From Pirellulales bacterium (GTDB lineage Bacteria; Planctomycetota; Planctomycetia; Pirellulales; DATAWG01), in assembly GCA_035939775.1 (NCBI GenBank), contig DASZFO010000344.1, positions 1-45,469 on the forward strand: 45,469 bases of DNA, given 5' to 3'. The notes under the pieces were generated by a model. The model had not been told where the DNA came from, did no database searches, and was given only the letters and a program-made list of their open reading frames with translations. Shown piece after piece: positions 8,584-17,488 of this stretch. Position 1 is the stretch's first letter. Every line of letters begins with the position of its first letter. A program made the translations under genes and the position numbers.

Positions 8584-11500
8584 ATGCTCTGGCATTCGTT
8601 ATTGAGCCCATTGTTTGCCCAAGCCGACCAGGCGGCTCCCGGCGCTTGGTATGAAGAGCCTTGGTTCCTGGTCGTTTCCGTCCTGCTGATCTTGATCGTC
8701 CCCTACATGCTGGGGGAAATGATCTCGCGCAAGCTGCGGATGCCGGATTACGGCTGGAAGATCGGGTTGATCTTTGTCGCCATTGTCGCCGGGATCGCGA
8801 TCGACGTCACGCGTTGGCCGCCGCGGCTGGGAATCGACCTGAAAGGGGGCGTCAAGCTGATCTACGAGCTGGACCAGAGCAAGCTGCGCTCGGTCAACGT
8901 CGATCAGTTGCTCAAGCTCCTGGCCGACGAGGCCAACAAGGCGGGCGCCTATGGCAAGAAAAAGGCCGAGGTGATCCCGCTCGGCGAGGGTCGGCTGGAA
9001 ATCAAGCTGCCGACCGCCGATGCCGAGAAGGCCGACAAGGTCGAAGCGGCCCTGGCCAAGCTGGATTTGAAGAGCAAACTGGGCGTCACGTTGTCGTCTG
9101 CTGAGCGCCGCTCGACCGATGGCGGCATTTCGCTCACCTACCAAGCCGAGCACGACGCCGGCGCGGTCGACATGGAAAAGCTGGTCACCGCGATCGTCAA
9201 GCGTGTGAATCCGGGCGGGCAGCGCGAAGTGGCAATCAGAAAAATTGGAAACGACCAGATCGAAGTCGCCATCCCCGACGTCGATAAGGCCGAGATCGAT
9301 TTGATCAAGACGAAGATTTCGAGCGCCGGGGCGCTCGAATTCCGGATCGTCGCCGATAGCCGCTTTCCCGATCATGCCGAAGCGATCGACGCGGCCAAGG
9401 CAGACCTCCAGAGCCGCTCCAACGAGGTCAGCAATGGCGAGCAGATCGTCGCTCAATGGGTCGATTTGCCGAAGAAGGTCGAAGATAGGGGAGGAAAGTC
9501 GACCTGGTTGATACGCACCATCAATGGACAAAAACAGGTCCTGGTGATGCGCGACCCGTACGACGTCACCGGCGGTTACCTTTCCAACGCCTCCTCGAGC
9601 GTCGGCGAGGAGGGAAACCAGGTGAACTTCAGCTTCAATAGCGAAGGCGCCTCGCGTTTCGGAGAGTTGACGGGCCAAAACCTTCCCGATCCGGTCAGCG
9701 GCGTGGGGCGCGATTTGGCGATCGTGCTCGATGGCACGCTCACGTCGGCCGCCACGATCCGCAGCCGAATCTCCGATAGCGGCCGGATCACCGGCAGCTT
9801 CAGCGACCAGGACGTCAACATCATCGTCGACGTGCTCAACGCCGGCGCCTTACCCGCCGCGCTGCAAAAGGAGCCGGTGAGCGAAGAGCGGATCAGCGCC
9901 GAATTGGGCCAGGACACGATCCAAAACAGCTTCATCTCGATGATCGCCTCGACCGCCGCGGTGCTGCTGTTCATGTTGTTCTACTATCGCTTCGCGGGGA
10001 TCGTGGCGAACGCGGCGGTGATCTTCAACCTGGTGCTGGTGCTGGCGCTGATGATCGTGTTCAAGGCCGCGTTCACGCTCGCCGGCCTGGCCGGCCTGGT
10101 GCTGAGCGTCGGAATGGCGGTCGATTCGAACGTGCTCATCTACGAGCGGATGCGCGAGGAAAAGGAGCGCGGCGCCGCGTTGCGGATGGTGATCCGCAAC
10201 GGTTTCGGCCGCGCCATGGCGACGATCATCGACACGCACTCGACCACGATCATCACCGGAGTGATCCTGTATGTCATCGGCACGGAGCAATTGCGCGGAT
10301 TCGCCGTCACGCTCGTGATGGGTCTGGCCGTCAACTTATTCACGGCCGTGTTCTGTGCCCGAGTGGTGTTCGATATTGCCGAACGGCAGCGTTGGCTCAC
10401 CGAGCTGAAGATGCTCAAGCTGTTCGGCGAGACGAAGATCGATTTCGTCTCGATCATGAAGCCGGCGATCGCCATCTCGATCCTGATCAGCGCGGCCGGC
10501 ATCGTGGCGGTATGCCTACGCGGATCGACCATTTTGGACGTCGATTTTACGGGGGGATGCGAAGTTCAAATCGCGTTCAATCCCGACAAGGCGGAGGACG
10601 TTTCGCAGGTTCGCAAGGCGCTCGATCAGCCGGACGTGGCAAAGATCCTTCCCGATGCCACGGTGAGCGCGGTCACGTCGGCGAAGGGGCAGGAGAACAC
10701 GCAGTTCGTCATCCGCACCTCGAATGACAAGATTAAGGAAGTCGAGGATGAATTGTCGAAGGTCTTCGGCGACCGGCTGCGGCATTACAAGGCCGCCAAG
10801 TTTACGAATCAGCACCGGATCGAAGCGAAGACGCCAGCCCCCAGCGCGCCCGAAGCTGGGCAACCGAAATCGTCCTCCCGTGCGACGACCGGAACGCAGA
10901 CTCCGAGCGGCGCGCCGCCGCCAGCCGTCCCGCCGACCGCGGAAACGCCGAAACCCGACACCGGCAAGACCGACGCAAACAAGACTGACGCAGGCGACAA
11001 TAGCAAGTCAGGAAAAAGCGAGAGCGATAACAGCAGAGCCGGCGCGAAAACCGCGCCGGCGCCGGAGCCGAACAAGGGATCGCATCTGCCGCGGTTGGAT
11101 CGGGTGCTGCTCGCGTTCGCAGCGCCAGATGCGCTGCTGGCGGATGACAACGGGGCGAAGCCAGCGGCCGACGCCCAGAGCAATCCCGCGCCGAAATCGG
11201 CTGCCGCAAATGCGAAGACCGCTCCCGATACACAGTCGAACTCGACCAACACCGCCGCGGACGCCAAACCAATAGGCTCATCGCCAGCGGATACGAAGAA
11301 GGTTGACGAAACGGCCGGATCCAAATCGGCCGATGCCAAGCCCTCGGTGCCCGAAGCGCCTTCCACTGAGAAGTCGCGATTTGCCGCTCGAGTCTCGGCC
11401 GCGCCCGGCCGCGATTCGTTCGTAGGGGGCACGGAGGTCACGCTCCAATTCGACGATCCGATCAAGTTCGACAGCCTCAAGGAATTGCTCGATCAAACGA

Positions 11501-12243
11501 TCGATCCCAAGGAGGTCCAGTATGATCTTTCGAATCCCGAGTATGCGGCCGGGAGCAAAGAGCACGCTTTCAACACCTGGACGCTGCGGCTTTCCGTGCC
11601 GCCCGAGCAAGCTTCAGTCATTCTTAGTAACTTCGCCGCCAAGCTGGAGAGCACGCCGGTGTTCCTCGGCGATTCGACGATCGGCAGCCGCGTCGCCGCC
11701 GACACCGAGCGAACCGCCATCGTCGCCCTGATCGCCAGCATCGCCATGATCGTGGTCTATATCTGGATTCGGTTCCAGAACGTGATCTACGGGATCGGGG
11801 CCGTGGTGGCGCTGGTGCACGACGTGCTAGTGACGGTGGCCGGGGTCGCGCTTAGTTACTACGTCGCGGGTTTCCTCGGCTTCCTGCTCGTCGATCCATT
11901 CAAGATCAGTCTGAATGTGGTCGCCGCTTTGCTCACGATCGTGGGTTATTCGATCAGCGATACGATCGTCATTTTCGATCGAATCCGCGAGGTCCGCGGC
12001 AAAAGCCCCGACCTGAACGAAGAGATGATCAACAAGAGCGTCAACCAGACTTTGAGCCGGACGGTGCTGACCGTGTTCACCGTGCTGTTGGTGACGATTA
12101 TCCTCTACATCGCCGGGGGCCAGGCGATCCACGCCTTCGCCTTCACGATGTTGATCGGCCTGATTTCGGGCACCTATAGCTCGGTCTATATCGCAGCCCC
12201 CTGCCTGCTGTGGCTCAAGCTGCCGGGCGGACAGGGCAAGTAG
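8584..12243 (+). CDS. secDF: Fused protein translocase subunit SecDF
   Basis: A 1219-residue fusion of SecD and SecF, the proton-driven membrane proteins that pull exported proteins through SecYEG. Two N-terminal hydrophobic stretches precede LGIDLKGGVKLIYEL (about residue 84), which opens the SecD periplasmic domain. SecD membrane helices follow with the conserved Asp in GMAVDSNVLIYER (about residue 514). SecF begins around VDFTGGCEVQI (about 650), and its helices carry TIVGYSISDTIVIFDRIRE near the end. About 200 residues rich in Ala, Pro, Lys, Thr and Ser (about 739-938) split the SecF periplasmic region into two alpha/beta halves; typical SecDF fusions are about 750-850 residues. The ATG at 8584 lacks a clear ribosome-binding site. 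Likely cotranscribed with yajC. Confidence 0.95.
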   Translation: MLWHSLLSPLFAQADQAAPGAWYEEPWFLVVSVLLILIVPYMLGEMISRKLRMPDYGWKIGLIFVAIVAGIAIDVTRWPPRLGIDLKGGVKLIYELDQSKLRSVNVDQLLKLLADEANKAGAYGKKKAEVIPLGEGRLEIKLPTADAEKADKVEAALAKLDLKSKLGVTLSSAERRSTDGGISLTYQAEHDAGAVDMEKLVTAIVKRVNPGGQREVAIRKIGNDQIEVAIPDVDKAEIDLIKTKISSAGALEFRIVADSRFPDHAEAIDAAKADLQSRSNEVSNGEQIVAQWVDLPKKVEDRGGKSTWLIRTINGQKQVLVMRDPYDVTGGYLSNASSSVGEEGNQVNFSFNSEGASRFGELTGQNLPDPVSGVGRDLAIVLDGTLTSAATIRSRISDSGRITGSFSDQDVNIIVDVLNAGALPAALQKEPVSEERISAELGQDTIQNSFISMIASTAAVLLFMLFYYRFAGIVANAAVIFNLVLVLALMIVFKAAFTLAGLAGLVLSVGMAVDSNVLIYERMREEKERGAALRMVIRNGFGRAMATIIDTHSTTIITGVILYVIGTEQLRGFAVTLVMGLAVNLFTAVFCARVVFDIAERQRWLTELKMLKLFGETKIDFVSIMKPAIAISILISAAGIVAVCLRGSTILDVDFTGGCEVQIAFNPDKAEDVSQVRKALDQPDVAKILPDATVSAVTSAKGQENTQFVIRTSNDKIKEVEDELSKVFGDRLRHYKAAKFTNQHRIEAKTPAPSAPEAGQPKSSSRATTGTQTPSGAPPPAVPPTAETPKPDTGKTDANKTDAGDNSKSGKSESDNSRAGAKTAPAPEPNKGSHLPRLDRVLLAFAAPDALLADDNGAKPAADAQSNPAPKSAAANAKTAPDTQSNSTNTAADAKPIGSSPADTKKVDETAGSKSADAKPSVPEAPSTEKSRFAARVSAAPGRDSFVGGTEVTLQFDDPIKFDSLKELLDQTIDPKEVQYDLSNPEYAAGSKEHAFNTWTLRLSVPPEQASVILSNFAAKLESTPVFLGDSTIGSRVAADTERTAIVALIASIAMIVVYIWIRFQNVIYGIGAVVALVHDVLVTVAGVALSYYVAGFLGFLLVDPFKISLNVVAALLTIVGYSISDTIVIFDRIREVRGKSPDLNEEMINKSVNQTLSRTVLTVFTVLLVTIILYIAGGQAIHAFAFTMLIGLISGTYSSVYIAAPCLLWLKLPGGQGK

Positions 12244-12271
12244 GGAGTGGGCAGGAGTCGGCCGACCGCAA

Positions 12272-12297
12272 CGAGCCGGGCGGCGTCAGCCCCCGGA
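12272..12297. repeat. Short dispersed repeat, family J (copy 1)
   Basis: CGAGCCGGGCGGCGTCAGCC followed by CCCGGA. By hand count it matches 43862-43887 at 23 of 26 positions. The ends are self-complementary (CCGG...CCGG), allowing a short hairpin. Confidence 0.75.
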
Positions 12298-12497
12298 GTT
12301 CAAATAGTCGGCGGTAGGCATCACAACTGCCGCGCGGTCCTCGACTGGATCGCGACTTTCTAACTCGATCCAACTTCTGTCCAAGAAACTGCCTGGCAAA
12401 GGCTGCCGCGCTTGGCGGATTTACGGGCGGCAATCTCGCGCCCGCTTGCCGTGCCCGCCATTTTCGGGCAGCGTGCCGCCGCCTCCACCCGATAATA

Positions 12498-12574
12498 GGA
12501 GACAGTAGATAGCATGCACTCGACGGTGAATCCGTCTGCTCGTCCGGTGCCGGCATGCAGTCTACTGTCTACTC
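12498..12574. repeat. Inverted repeat, family I (GACAGTAGA words)
   Basis: GGAGACAGTAGATAGCATGC at 12498-12517 is matched on the opposite strand by GCATGCAGTCTACTGTCTAC at 12553-12572. The right arm ends 15 bp upstream of the GTG start of the LysM gene, so it would fold in that gene's leader. Confidence 0.8.
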
Positions 12575-12589
12575 TTCTAGGGGACAGCG

Positions 12590-13714
12590 GTGAGTCGGCG
12601 CACGAAGTTCATCCTGGTGGCGATCGTAATCGTCGTTGGCTTCGGCCTGGCGTGGCAGTTCCGCAAACGCGGCCCGTCGCTGGTTGACACGGAGCGAACT
12701 ACGCCGTTTGCCGCACCCAGCCGGCTCGCGCCGGCGGATTTGTCCGTCAATTCGGCAGCGTCGCCCGCGCCCGCCGGACAAGCGGAATCGTCCGCGCCGT
12801 TTGTCACTCGCCCGACGAGCGCGGCGCCCGCTTCGCCATCGTCAGCCGCCGCGAACTGGCAACCGCCCGCCCAGACGTCCGCGGCGTCTATCGAGAATTC
12901 GGCAGTTCGGCCGAAGCAAGGGGTCGCGGACGACGGCGGCGTGCCAGAGCTTTCGACCGCGTTCACTGGCGGGCGCGATGCAAAAGGCCCCAGTCCGATC
13001 GGCGGCGACGGCCCATCGATCGACAGCAGCCCGCGGCTGGAAAGCTCGATCGACTCCGGTTTGGGCCCATCGCACAAAGTGGCCGACGGCGATACGCTAA
13101 CCCAGTTGGCCCAGCACTACCTGGGTAGCGCCGACCGCTGGCGCGAGCTGTACGAATTCAATCGCGATGTGCTTGCCGATCCCGAGCTGCTGCCGATCGG
13201 CGCGGAGCTGCGCATTCCGACCGCCCCTTTCCCCGTCGCGCAAGAAGTGCCGCCAGCCGCGACGCAGCAACCGCTCGCGCGCAACGTGAGCCAGCCGATC
13301 AACGCGCCGGAAAACCGTCGGGGACTGTCCCCTTTTGTGGAGTCTTCGGAACAAAAGGGGACTGTCCCCCTCCCCGCGGACGGTTTTCAGGAAGGCCGCC
13401 AATCTGAAGCAAGCCTCGCTCCCGTGACGAGCGTTCCCCCGGCGGGCAATGCCGCCCCGGCGCCGACCGACCCACCATCGGCCAGACTGCAAAGGCTGCC
13501 GCCGGTTGTTGGCCCTGTCGCTCGAGCGCTCCGTGTCGCGCCGCGGACCTACGTCGTGCAATCGGGTGACACGCTCAATTCGATCGCCGAAAAGCTCTAC
13601 GGCGATGGCCGCCACGAAGACCTGCTGCGCGAGGCCAACCGCAATCTGCTGCAAAGCGGTCAACCGCTTCAGCCCGGCACGGTGCTCGTCGTGCCACTCG
13701 GCGAGCGGCATTAG
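12590..13714 (+). CDS. Membrane-anchored protein with two LysM domains
   Basis: A 374-residue protein with a signal-anchor helix at residues 6-21 (FILVAIVIVVGFGLAW). A Pro/Ala/Ser-rich spacer follows, then two LysM domains, about 163-212 (SHKVADGDTLTQLAQHYLG) and 319-372 (RTYVVQSGDTLNSIAEKLYG). LysM binds N-acetylglucosamine polymers, so binding to peptidoglycan or a related glycan outside the membrane is likely. No catalytic domain is seen. The start is the GTG at 12590; the GGGGAC just upstream is a possible ribosome-binding site. The linker between the domains contains a whole family A palindrome (13308-13392), read in frame as NRRGLSPFVESSEQKGTVPL. That stretch is inserted repeat sequence rather than protein under old selection. 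Confidence 0.88.
   Translation: MSRRTKFILVAIVIVVGFGLAWQFRKRGPSLVDTERTTPFAAPSRLAPADLSVNSAASPAPAGQAESSAPFVTRPTSAAPASPSSAAANWQPPAQTSAASIENSAVRPKQGVADDGGVPELSTAFTGGRDAKGPSPIGGDGPSIDSSPRLESSIDSGLGPSHKVADGDTLTQLAQHYLGSADRWRELYEFNRDVLADPELLPIGAELRIPTAPFPVAQEVPPAATQQPLARNVSQPINAPENRRGLSPFVESSEQKGTVPLPADGFQEGRQSEASLAPVTSVPPAGNAAPAPTDPPSARLQRLPPVVGPVARALRVAPRTYVVQSGDTLNSIAEKLYGDGRHEDLLREANRNLLQSGQPLQPGTVLVVPLGERH
13308..13392. repeat. Palindromic element, family A (copy 2), inside the LysM gene
   Basis: Same inner arms as copy 1: GGGGACTGTCCCCTTTTG, a centre with GAGTCTTCGGAA, then CAAAAGGGGACTGTCCCC. The outer arms contain GAAAACCGTC and GACGGTTTTC. It lies in the low-complexity linker between the two LysM domains and keeps the reading frame open. 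Confidence 0.9.
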
Positions 13715-13735
13715 ATTAGGACGAGCGCGGACCGA

Positions 13736-14743
13736 TTAATCCCCCAGCGCCGATTTGCGCATCGACCAGGGGAATCGTTGATCTACAAGGCGCCACGCGA
13801 TGAATTGCCCGATGTCGGCGCTAACTTGGGTCTCGAGCTTTCGGTCGTCCAGAATCTTGGCCCCTTGCAGGCTGGTCTTGAGGATGTCGAGGAACAGGTC
13901 CTGCCGCTTGCGCGCCTCGTCGGGATCGGTCGGCGGCTTGGGACGGAGCGCTCCGAACCGCTTGTAGACGCGCTGGGCATCGTCGAGCGCTCCTTTGTTC
14001 CCCTTGTCTCCGCCCACCACGATCAACACCGAAAGCTCGGTTTGGAGCGTCGGGCTGGACAGGGCATTCACGACGCTGATGCCGTGAAAGTTCAACGGCG
14101 GCGAGATCAGCACCAGGGCCTTGACGTCTTGCCCTTGCTTGCCGGTGAGCAGCTTGGGCGCGGCCCAATCGTGAACGGCCCAGTTCATCGCCACGACGGC
14201 CCCCATGTCGGCGCCGATCACGCACAGCTTTTCGATATTCAGCTCTCCGGCGTTGTTTCTTTCCAGCAGGAATTTCTTCACGGCCTCGACGTCCTGAGTG
14301 ACCATGGCCTCGAAGCCGGCCTTGCCCATCAAGGCCTGATCGATCGTGCGCAGCTCGGTTCCGGCCCTGATTTGCGTGCTCTTGCCGTGCCCGCGGAGAT
14401 CGGGAACGACCACGGCATGGCCCTGCTTCTGCATGTCGAAAGCCAATTTTTCGTAATCCGCGCCGCTTCCCTTCCAACCGTGGAGCATGAGGATCGGCAC
14501 GGCGTCTTTTGGATTCTCGCTGGGCGACGGGTAGTACGTCGCCTCCATTTGCAGGCCGTCGTTCGTCTCGAGTTGAATTGTCTTCGGCTTTGGCGGGCCC
14601 TCCGCCTTTCCCGCGGCTCCGGTGGGATCGTCCGCACGAGAGTTGCGCGGCGCCAAGCAGACGATCGCCACCGCGCAGCAGAGCAGCAACCCTAGACGAC
14701 AATCGATCGAGGATCGTGAACAAATGGCGGCGTTGCGACTCAT
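13736..14743 (-). CDS. Exported alpha/beta-hydrolase-fold protein with unusual catalytic residues
   Basis: A 335-residue protein with an N-terminal signal peptide or anchor (LGLLLCCAVAIVCLAP, about residues 18-33, cut near SRADD). The alpha/beta-hydrolase core has the oxyanion region ILMLHGWKGSGADY (about 83-96), VVVPDLRGHGKS (about 108-119) and the nucleophile elbow CVIGADMGAVVAMNWA (about 174-189). The elbow reads G-A-D-M-G, with Asp where lipases and esterases have Ser. Asp nucleophiles are known in haloalkane dehalogenases and epoxide hydrolases. After VLIVVGGDKGNKGALDDA (about 245-262) I find no His for the third triad position. It may use another chemistry or be a non-catalytic member. 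The ATG at 14743 is the first plausible start and gives a normal signal peptide. Confidence 0.8.
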   Translation of the reverse strand: MSRNAAICSRSSIDCRLGLLLCCAVAIVCLAPRNSRADDPTGAAGKAEGPPKPKTIQLETNDGLQMEATYYPSPSENPKDAVPILMLHGWKGSGADYEKLAFDMQKQGHAVVVPDLRGHGKSTQIRAGTELRTIDQALMGKAGFEAMVTQDVEAVKKFLLERNNAGELNIEKLCVIGADMGAVVAMNWAVHDWAAPKLLTGKQGQDVKALVLISPPLNFHGISVVNALSSPTLQTELSVLIVVGGDKGNKGALDDAQRVYKRFGALRPKPPTDPDEARKRQDLFLDILKTSLQGAKILDDRKLETQVSADIGQFIAWRLVDQRFPWSMRKSALGD

Positions 14744-14936
14744 TGCAAGAGCCTCGTTGGCGATGGTGAAAAGAGCGACGACAGGAGCGGTGCGATTCGG
14801 TCCGCGAGGCGACGGTCAACTAGCCATAGTCCGTGGAGTAGGCCGCACCAAACCTTCATCCTAAATATGGGTCGTGGGCCAGTCAATGTTGGCCCGAACG
14901 ATGCAGATTCGATGGATTCCGCAAAATCGGGGCCGA

Positions 14937-16769
14937 TCAAGCGGACTTCGGCAGTTCGCCCTTGGCGGCCGCCGGCAGCCGTGCCCCCAGGAACCGCTCG
15001 CGCACGAATTCCTCCTCGGTGTGCCGGGCCCGAGATTTCAAGAGATCACTCCGCGTGACGACGCCGATCACTCGGCTCGGCTGCTGCGGCCGCACAACCA
15101 GCAGTCGCCCGACGCCCGCCTGCGCCATCCGCTCCGCCGCCGTTCGGCACGTCTCCTCGGGCGAAATGGTAATGGGCGAACGATTCACGAGATCGAAGGC
15201 GATGATGTGGCTCAAATGGCCGTCGCTGCCATCGCCGCCGGCCATCATATTCGACGTCCATTCATCGAGCAGGTCGGTCTTGGTCACGACGCCCAGCAAG
15301 CGATCGGATTCATCTACGACGGGATACCCCTGATGCTTTTTCGGTCCGTGCCCCGAAAAGTATTGCAGCACCAACTCCTTGATCGGCAGCGCGGCGGGCA
15401 CGGAGACGATGTCGGCCGACATCACCTGGCTCACCAACAGGCGTTCCAGCGGATCGACCGAGTATTCCTGGCTCACATGGTAGCCGCGGCGAGCCACCTT
15501 TTCCGTCAGAATCGAGCGCTTCATGACGAGCACCGTGAAGCCATGCGCGACGATCGAGCCGATCAACAGCGGCAAAAGCGCGCGGACGTCGTAAGTCGTC
15601 TCGAGACCGAAGATCACTCCCGTAAGCGGCGCTCGCATCGTGCCACCCATCACGGCGGCCATGCAGACCAGCGCCCAGAGCCGCGCATCGTGGCCGGGTA
15701 GCAGCGTTGCTTCGACGACTCCCAGCATGCTTCCCATCATCAACAGTGGCGCCAGCACTCCCCCGGAAGTTCCAGACCCCAGCGCGATCGACCAGATCAA
15801 CCCCTTGACGACCATCAGGCCGATTAGCGTTTGAGCGACGTATTTGCCCTGCAATATGCCTTCAATCACTTGATAGCCGACCCCCAGCGCCCGCGGCTCG
15901 AAAAAGCCGCCGATTCCGACAACCAATCCTCCCAGCGCCGGCCACCACATCCAGTGGATCGGCAGCCGATGAAAGGCATTTTCCGAAGCGTAAACGGCGG
16001 AAGTGAGCGCAAGCGACAAGATTCCGCCGCTCAAGCCGACCAGCAGCGCCGAGAGCAGCGTGGTCAACGTCGGGGAATCGAGATGCGCTGGCACAGGGAT
16101 CATGGGCATCGCGCCCAGACCCAGGTAAGGGCGCATCAGCGTCGCCGTCGCGCTCGCTAGCGCCACCGGGATCAGGCTCCGCGGCTTCCATTCGAATAGG
16201 AGCAACTCGACCGCCAACAAGACGGCGGCCACCGGCGTGCCAAACGTCGCCGCCATTCCGCCGGCCGCACCGGCGACGAGGAGCGTCTTGCGCTCGGCCG
16301 GCGTCATGTGAAAAACCTGCGCGACGATCGAGCCCAACGCGCCGCCGGTCATGATGATCGGCCCTTCGGCCCCGAACGGCCCGCCGGAGCCGATCGAGAC
16401 GGCCGAGGAAAGGGGCTTGAGCACGGCCACCCGCGGCTGCATTCGGCTGGAGCCGATCAAGATCGCTTCGATCGCCTCAGGGATGCCGTGCCCGCGAATC
16501 CGTTCGGAACCGTAGCGGGCCATCAGGCCGACGATCAGGCCGCCGACCACCGGCACGAAGATGGCCACCCAGCCGAGCGTGTGCTCCCCGGGAGCGACGA
16601 GGTGATCGGGAATCGAGAAATGCTGGAAATAAAAGAGATTGGTGAACAGCCCGATGAGCCGCTGCAGCGCCATCGCCACGACCGCGCACACCAAACCGAT
16701 CGGGATTGCGAGGCCCGCCAGCCAGAGCAGCCGGTTGTCGGCGGTGAAATCTCCTTTGCCGTCCATCAC
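14937..16769 (-). CDS. ClC-family chloride channel/transporter with two CBS domains
   Basis: A 610-residue membrane protein. The ClC membrane part spans about residues 12-425 and shows the three anion-pathway signatures: GHGIPEA (usually GSGIP), GPFGAEGPI (usually GxEGP, gating Glu kept, about residue 132) and GSGTSGGVLAPLL (usually GxFxP). A cytoplasmic pair of CBS domains follows, about 450-505 (SQVMSADIVSVPAALPIKEL) and 530-590 (NRSPITISPEETCRTAAERM), which probably sense adenine nucleotides. At the position of the internal proton-relay Glu of E. coli ClcA (FIIEEM) this protein reads LAVELLL, apparently Leu. Exchange of chloride for protons is therefore uncertain and a passive channel is possible. 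The ATG at 16769 is preceded on its strand by a weak AGTTGTG. Confidence 0.93.
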   Translation of the reverse strand: MMDGKGDFTADNRLLWLAGLAIPIGLVCAVVAMALQRLIGLFTNLFYFQHFSIPDHLVAPGEHTLGWVAIFVPVVGGLIVGLMARYGSERIRGHGIPEAIEAILIGSSRMQPRVAVLKPLSSAVSIGSGGPFGAEGPIIMTGGALGSIVAQVFHMTPAERKTLLVAGAAGGMAATFGTPVAAVLLAVELLLFEWKPRSLIPVALASATATLMRPYLGLGAMPMIPVPAHLDSPTLTTLLSALLVGLSGGILSLALTSAVYASENAFHRLPIHWMWWPALGGLVVGIGGFFEPRALGVGYQVIEGILQGKYVAQTLIGLMVVKGLIWSIALGSGTSGGVLAPLLMMGSMLGVVEATLLPGHDARLWALVCMAAVMGGTMRAPLTGVIFGLETTYDVRALLPLLIGSIVAHGFTVLVMKRSILTEKVARRGYHVSQEYSVDPLERLLVSQVMSADIVSVPAALPIKELVLQYFSGHGPKKHQGYPVVDESDRLLGVVTKTDLLDEWTSNMMAGGDGSDGHLSHIIAFDLVNRSPITISPEETCRTAAERMAQAGVGRLLVVRPQQPSRVIGVVTRSDLLKSRARHTEEEFVRERFLGARLPAAAKGELPKSA

Positions 16770-16831
16770 AACTGAGAGTATCGCGCGAGCTGGTTGCTGC
16801 CAACACCCGTCGGTGGGACTGCCGCCCGTTT

Positions 16832-17488
16832 TTACAGCGCGTTCGTATCGCTCGCAAAATCGGCTCGGGGGTCGTGAGCGTAGAAATTCCGAGCGATGTG
16901 CTCCGCCAAGACGGCGATGTATTGGGAGCGAAACTCCGCTTCAGAACGCTCTGAGGCGGCCACGGCCGAATTCGGCGGGTAGATAACCTGCGGCAGCTTC
17001 TTTTCCCAAACTTTCTTGCCGCCGTTCTTGACGTCGCAAACCCAGATGTGCACAACCCCGCGACCCTTATACAGGGTCTGCCCCTCATTGAGGCTAAACT
17101 GTTCGAGGTCGATGCCGACGACCATGTCGGCTTTGAGCGCCTTGCCGATCTCGCCGTAATCGTTCCAGTTATGCTCGTCGGACCATTCCGCCACCTCGGT
17201 CGGACTGATTACCTGGCATTTCTTGACTTTCTCCTTCAAGAGCGATCCCACCGCGTTCGACAGATCGGGAGCGGCGCTCGAGTCGGCGTACTGCAATTGC
17301 TCGACCGGCCGACAAACGACGGCGATCCGCTTTCCGCTCAACTGCGAGAACTCGGCCTCGTCGGCGTCTTCGTGAGCGACATACCCCAACGCGGCCAACA
17401 TGTTGCAACCGCCAATCGCCACTAGCGACAGCAGTCCGAACACGGCGATCCATCCCCGCGCACAGCGGCACAGTGGAAGAGCATCCAT
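16832..17488 (-). CDS. Conserved putative lipoprotein
   Basis: A 218-residue protein of unknown function. The N-terminus has a hydrophobic stretch (WIAVFGLLSLVAIGGC) ending in a lipobox-like IGGC with Cys at about residue 28, so it should be a lipid-anchored protein. The mature part contains GKRIAVVCRPVEQLQYADSS, a DMVVGIDLEQFSL strand region and GRGVVHIWVCDVKNGGKKVW, giving an alternating alpha/beta pattern. It resembles planctomycete lipoproteins that I recognise only as hypothetical. The start at 17488 places nine residues with two Cys before the hydrophobic core, so a slightly later start is possible. It is 62 bp upstream of the ClC gene on the same strand, so the two may be cotranscribed. 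Confidence 0.8.
   Translation of the reverse strand: MDALPLCRCARGWIAVFGLLSLVAIGGCNMLAALGYVAHEDADEAEFSQLSGKRIAVVCRPVEQLQYADSSAAPDLSNAVGSLLKEKVKKCQVISPTEVAEWSDEHNWNDYGEIGKALKADMVVGIDLEQFSLNEGQTLYKGRGVVHIWVCDVKNGGKKVWEKKLPQVIYPPNSAVAASERSEAEFRSQYIAVLAEHIARNFYAHDPRADFASDTNAL

Larger units (their letters stand above)
12244..12589. other. Intergenic region with two repeat elements, no gene seen
   Basis: This 346-bp gap holds a short family J repeat near its start (12272-12297) and a family I inverted repeat near its end (12498-12574). The middle is GC-rich and repeats GCGGC/GCCGC words, but I see no convincing reading frame, promoter or terminator. Confidence 0.6.
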
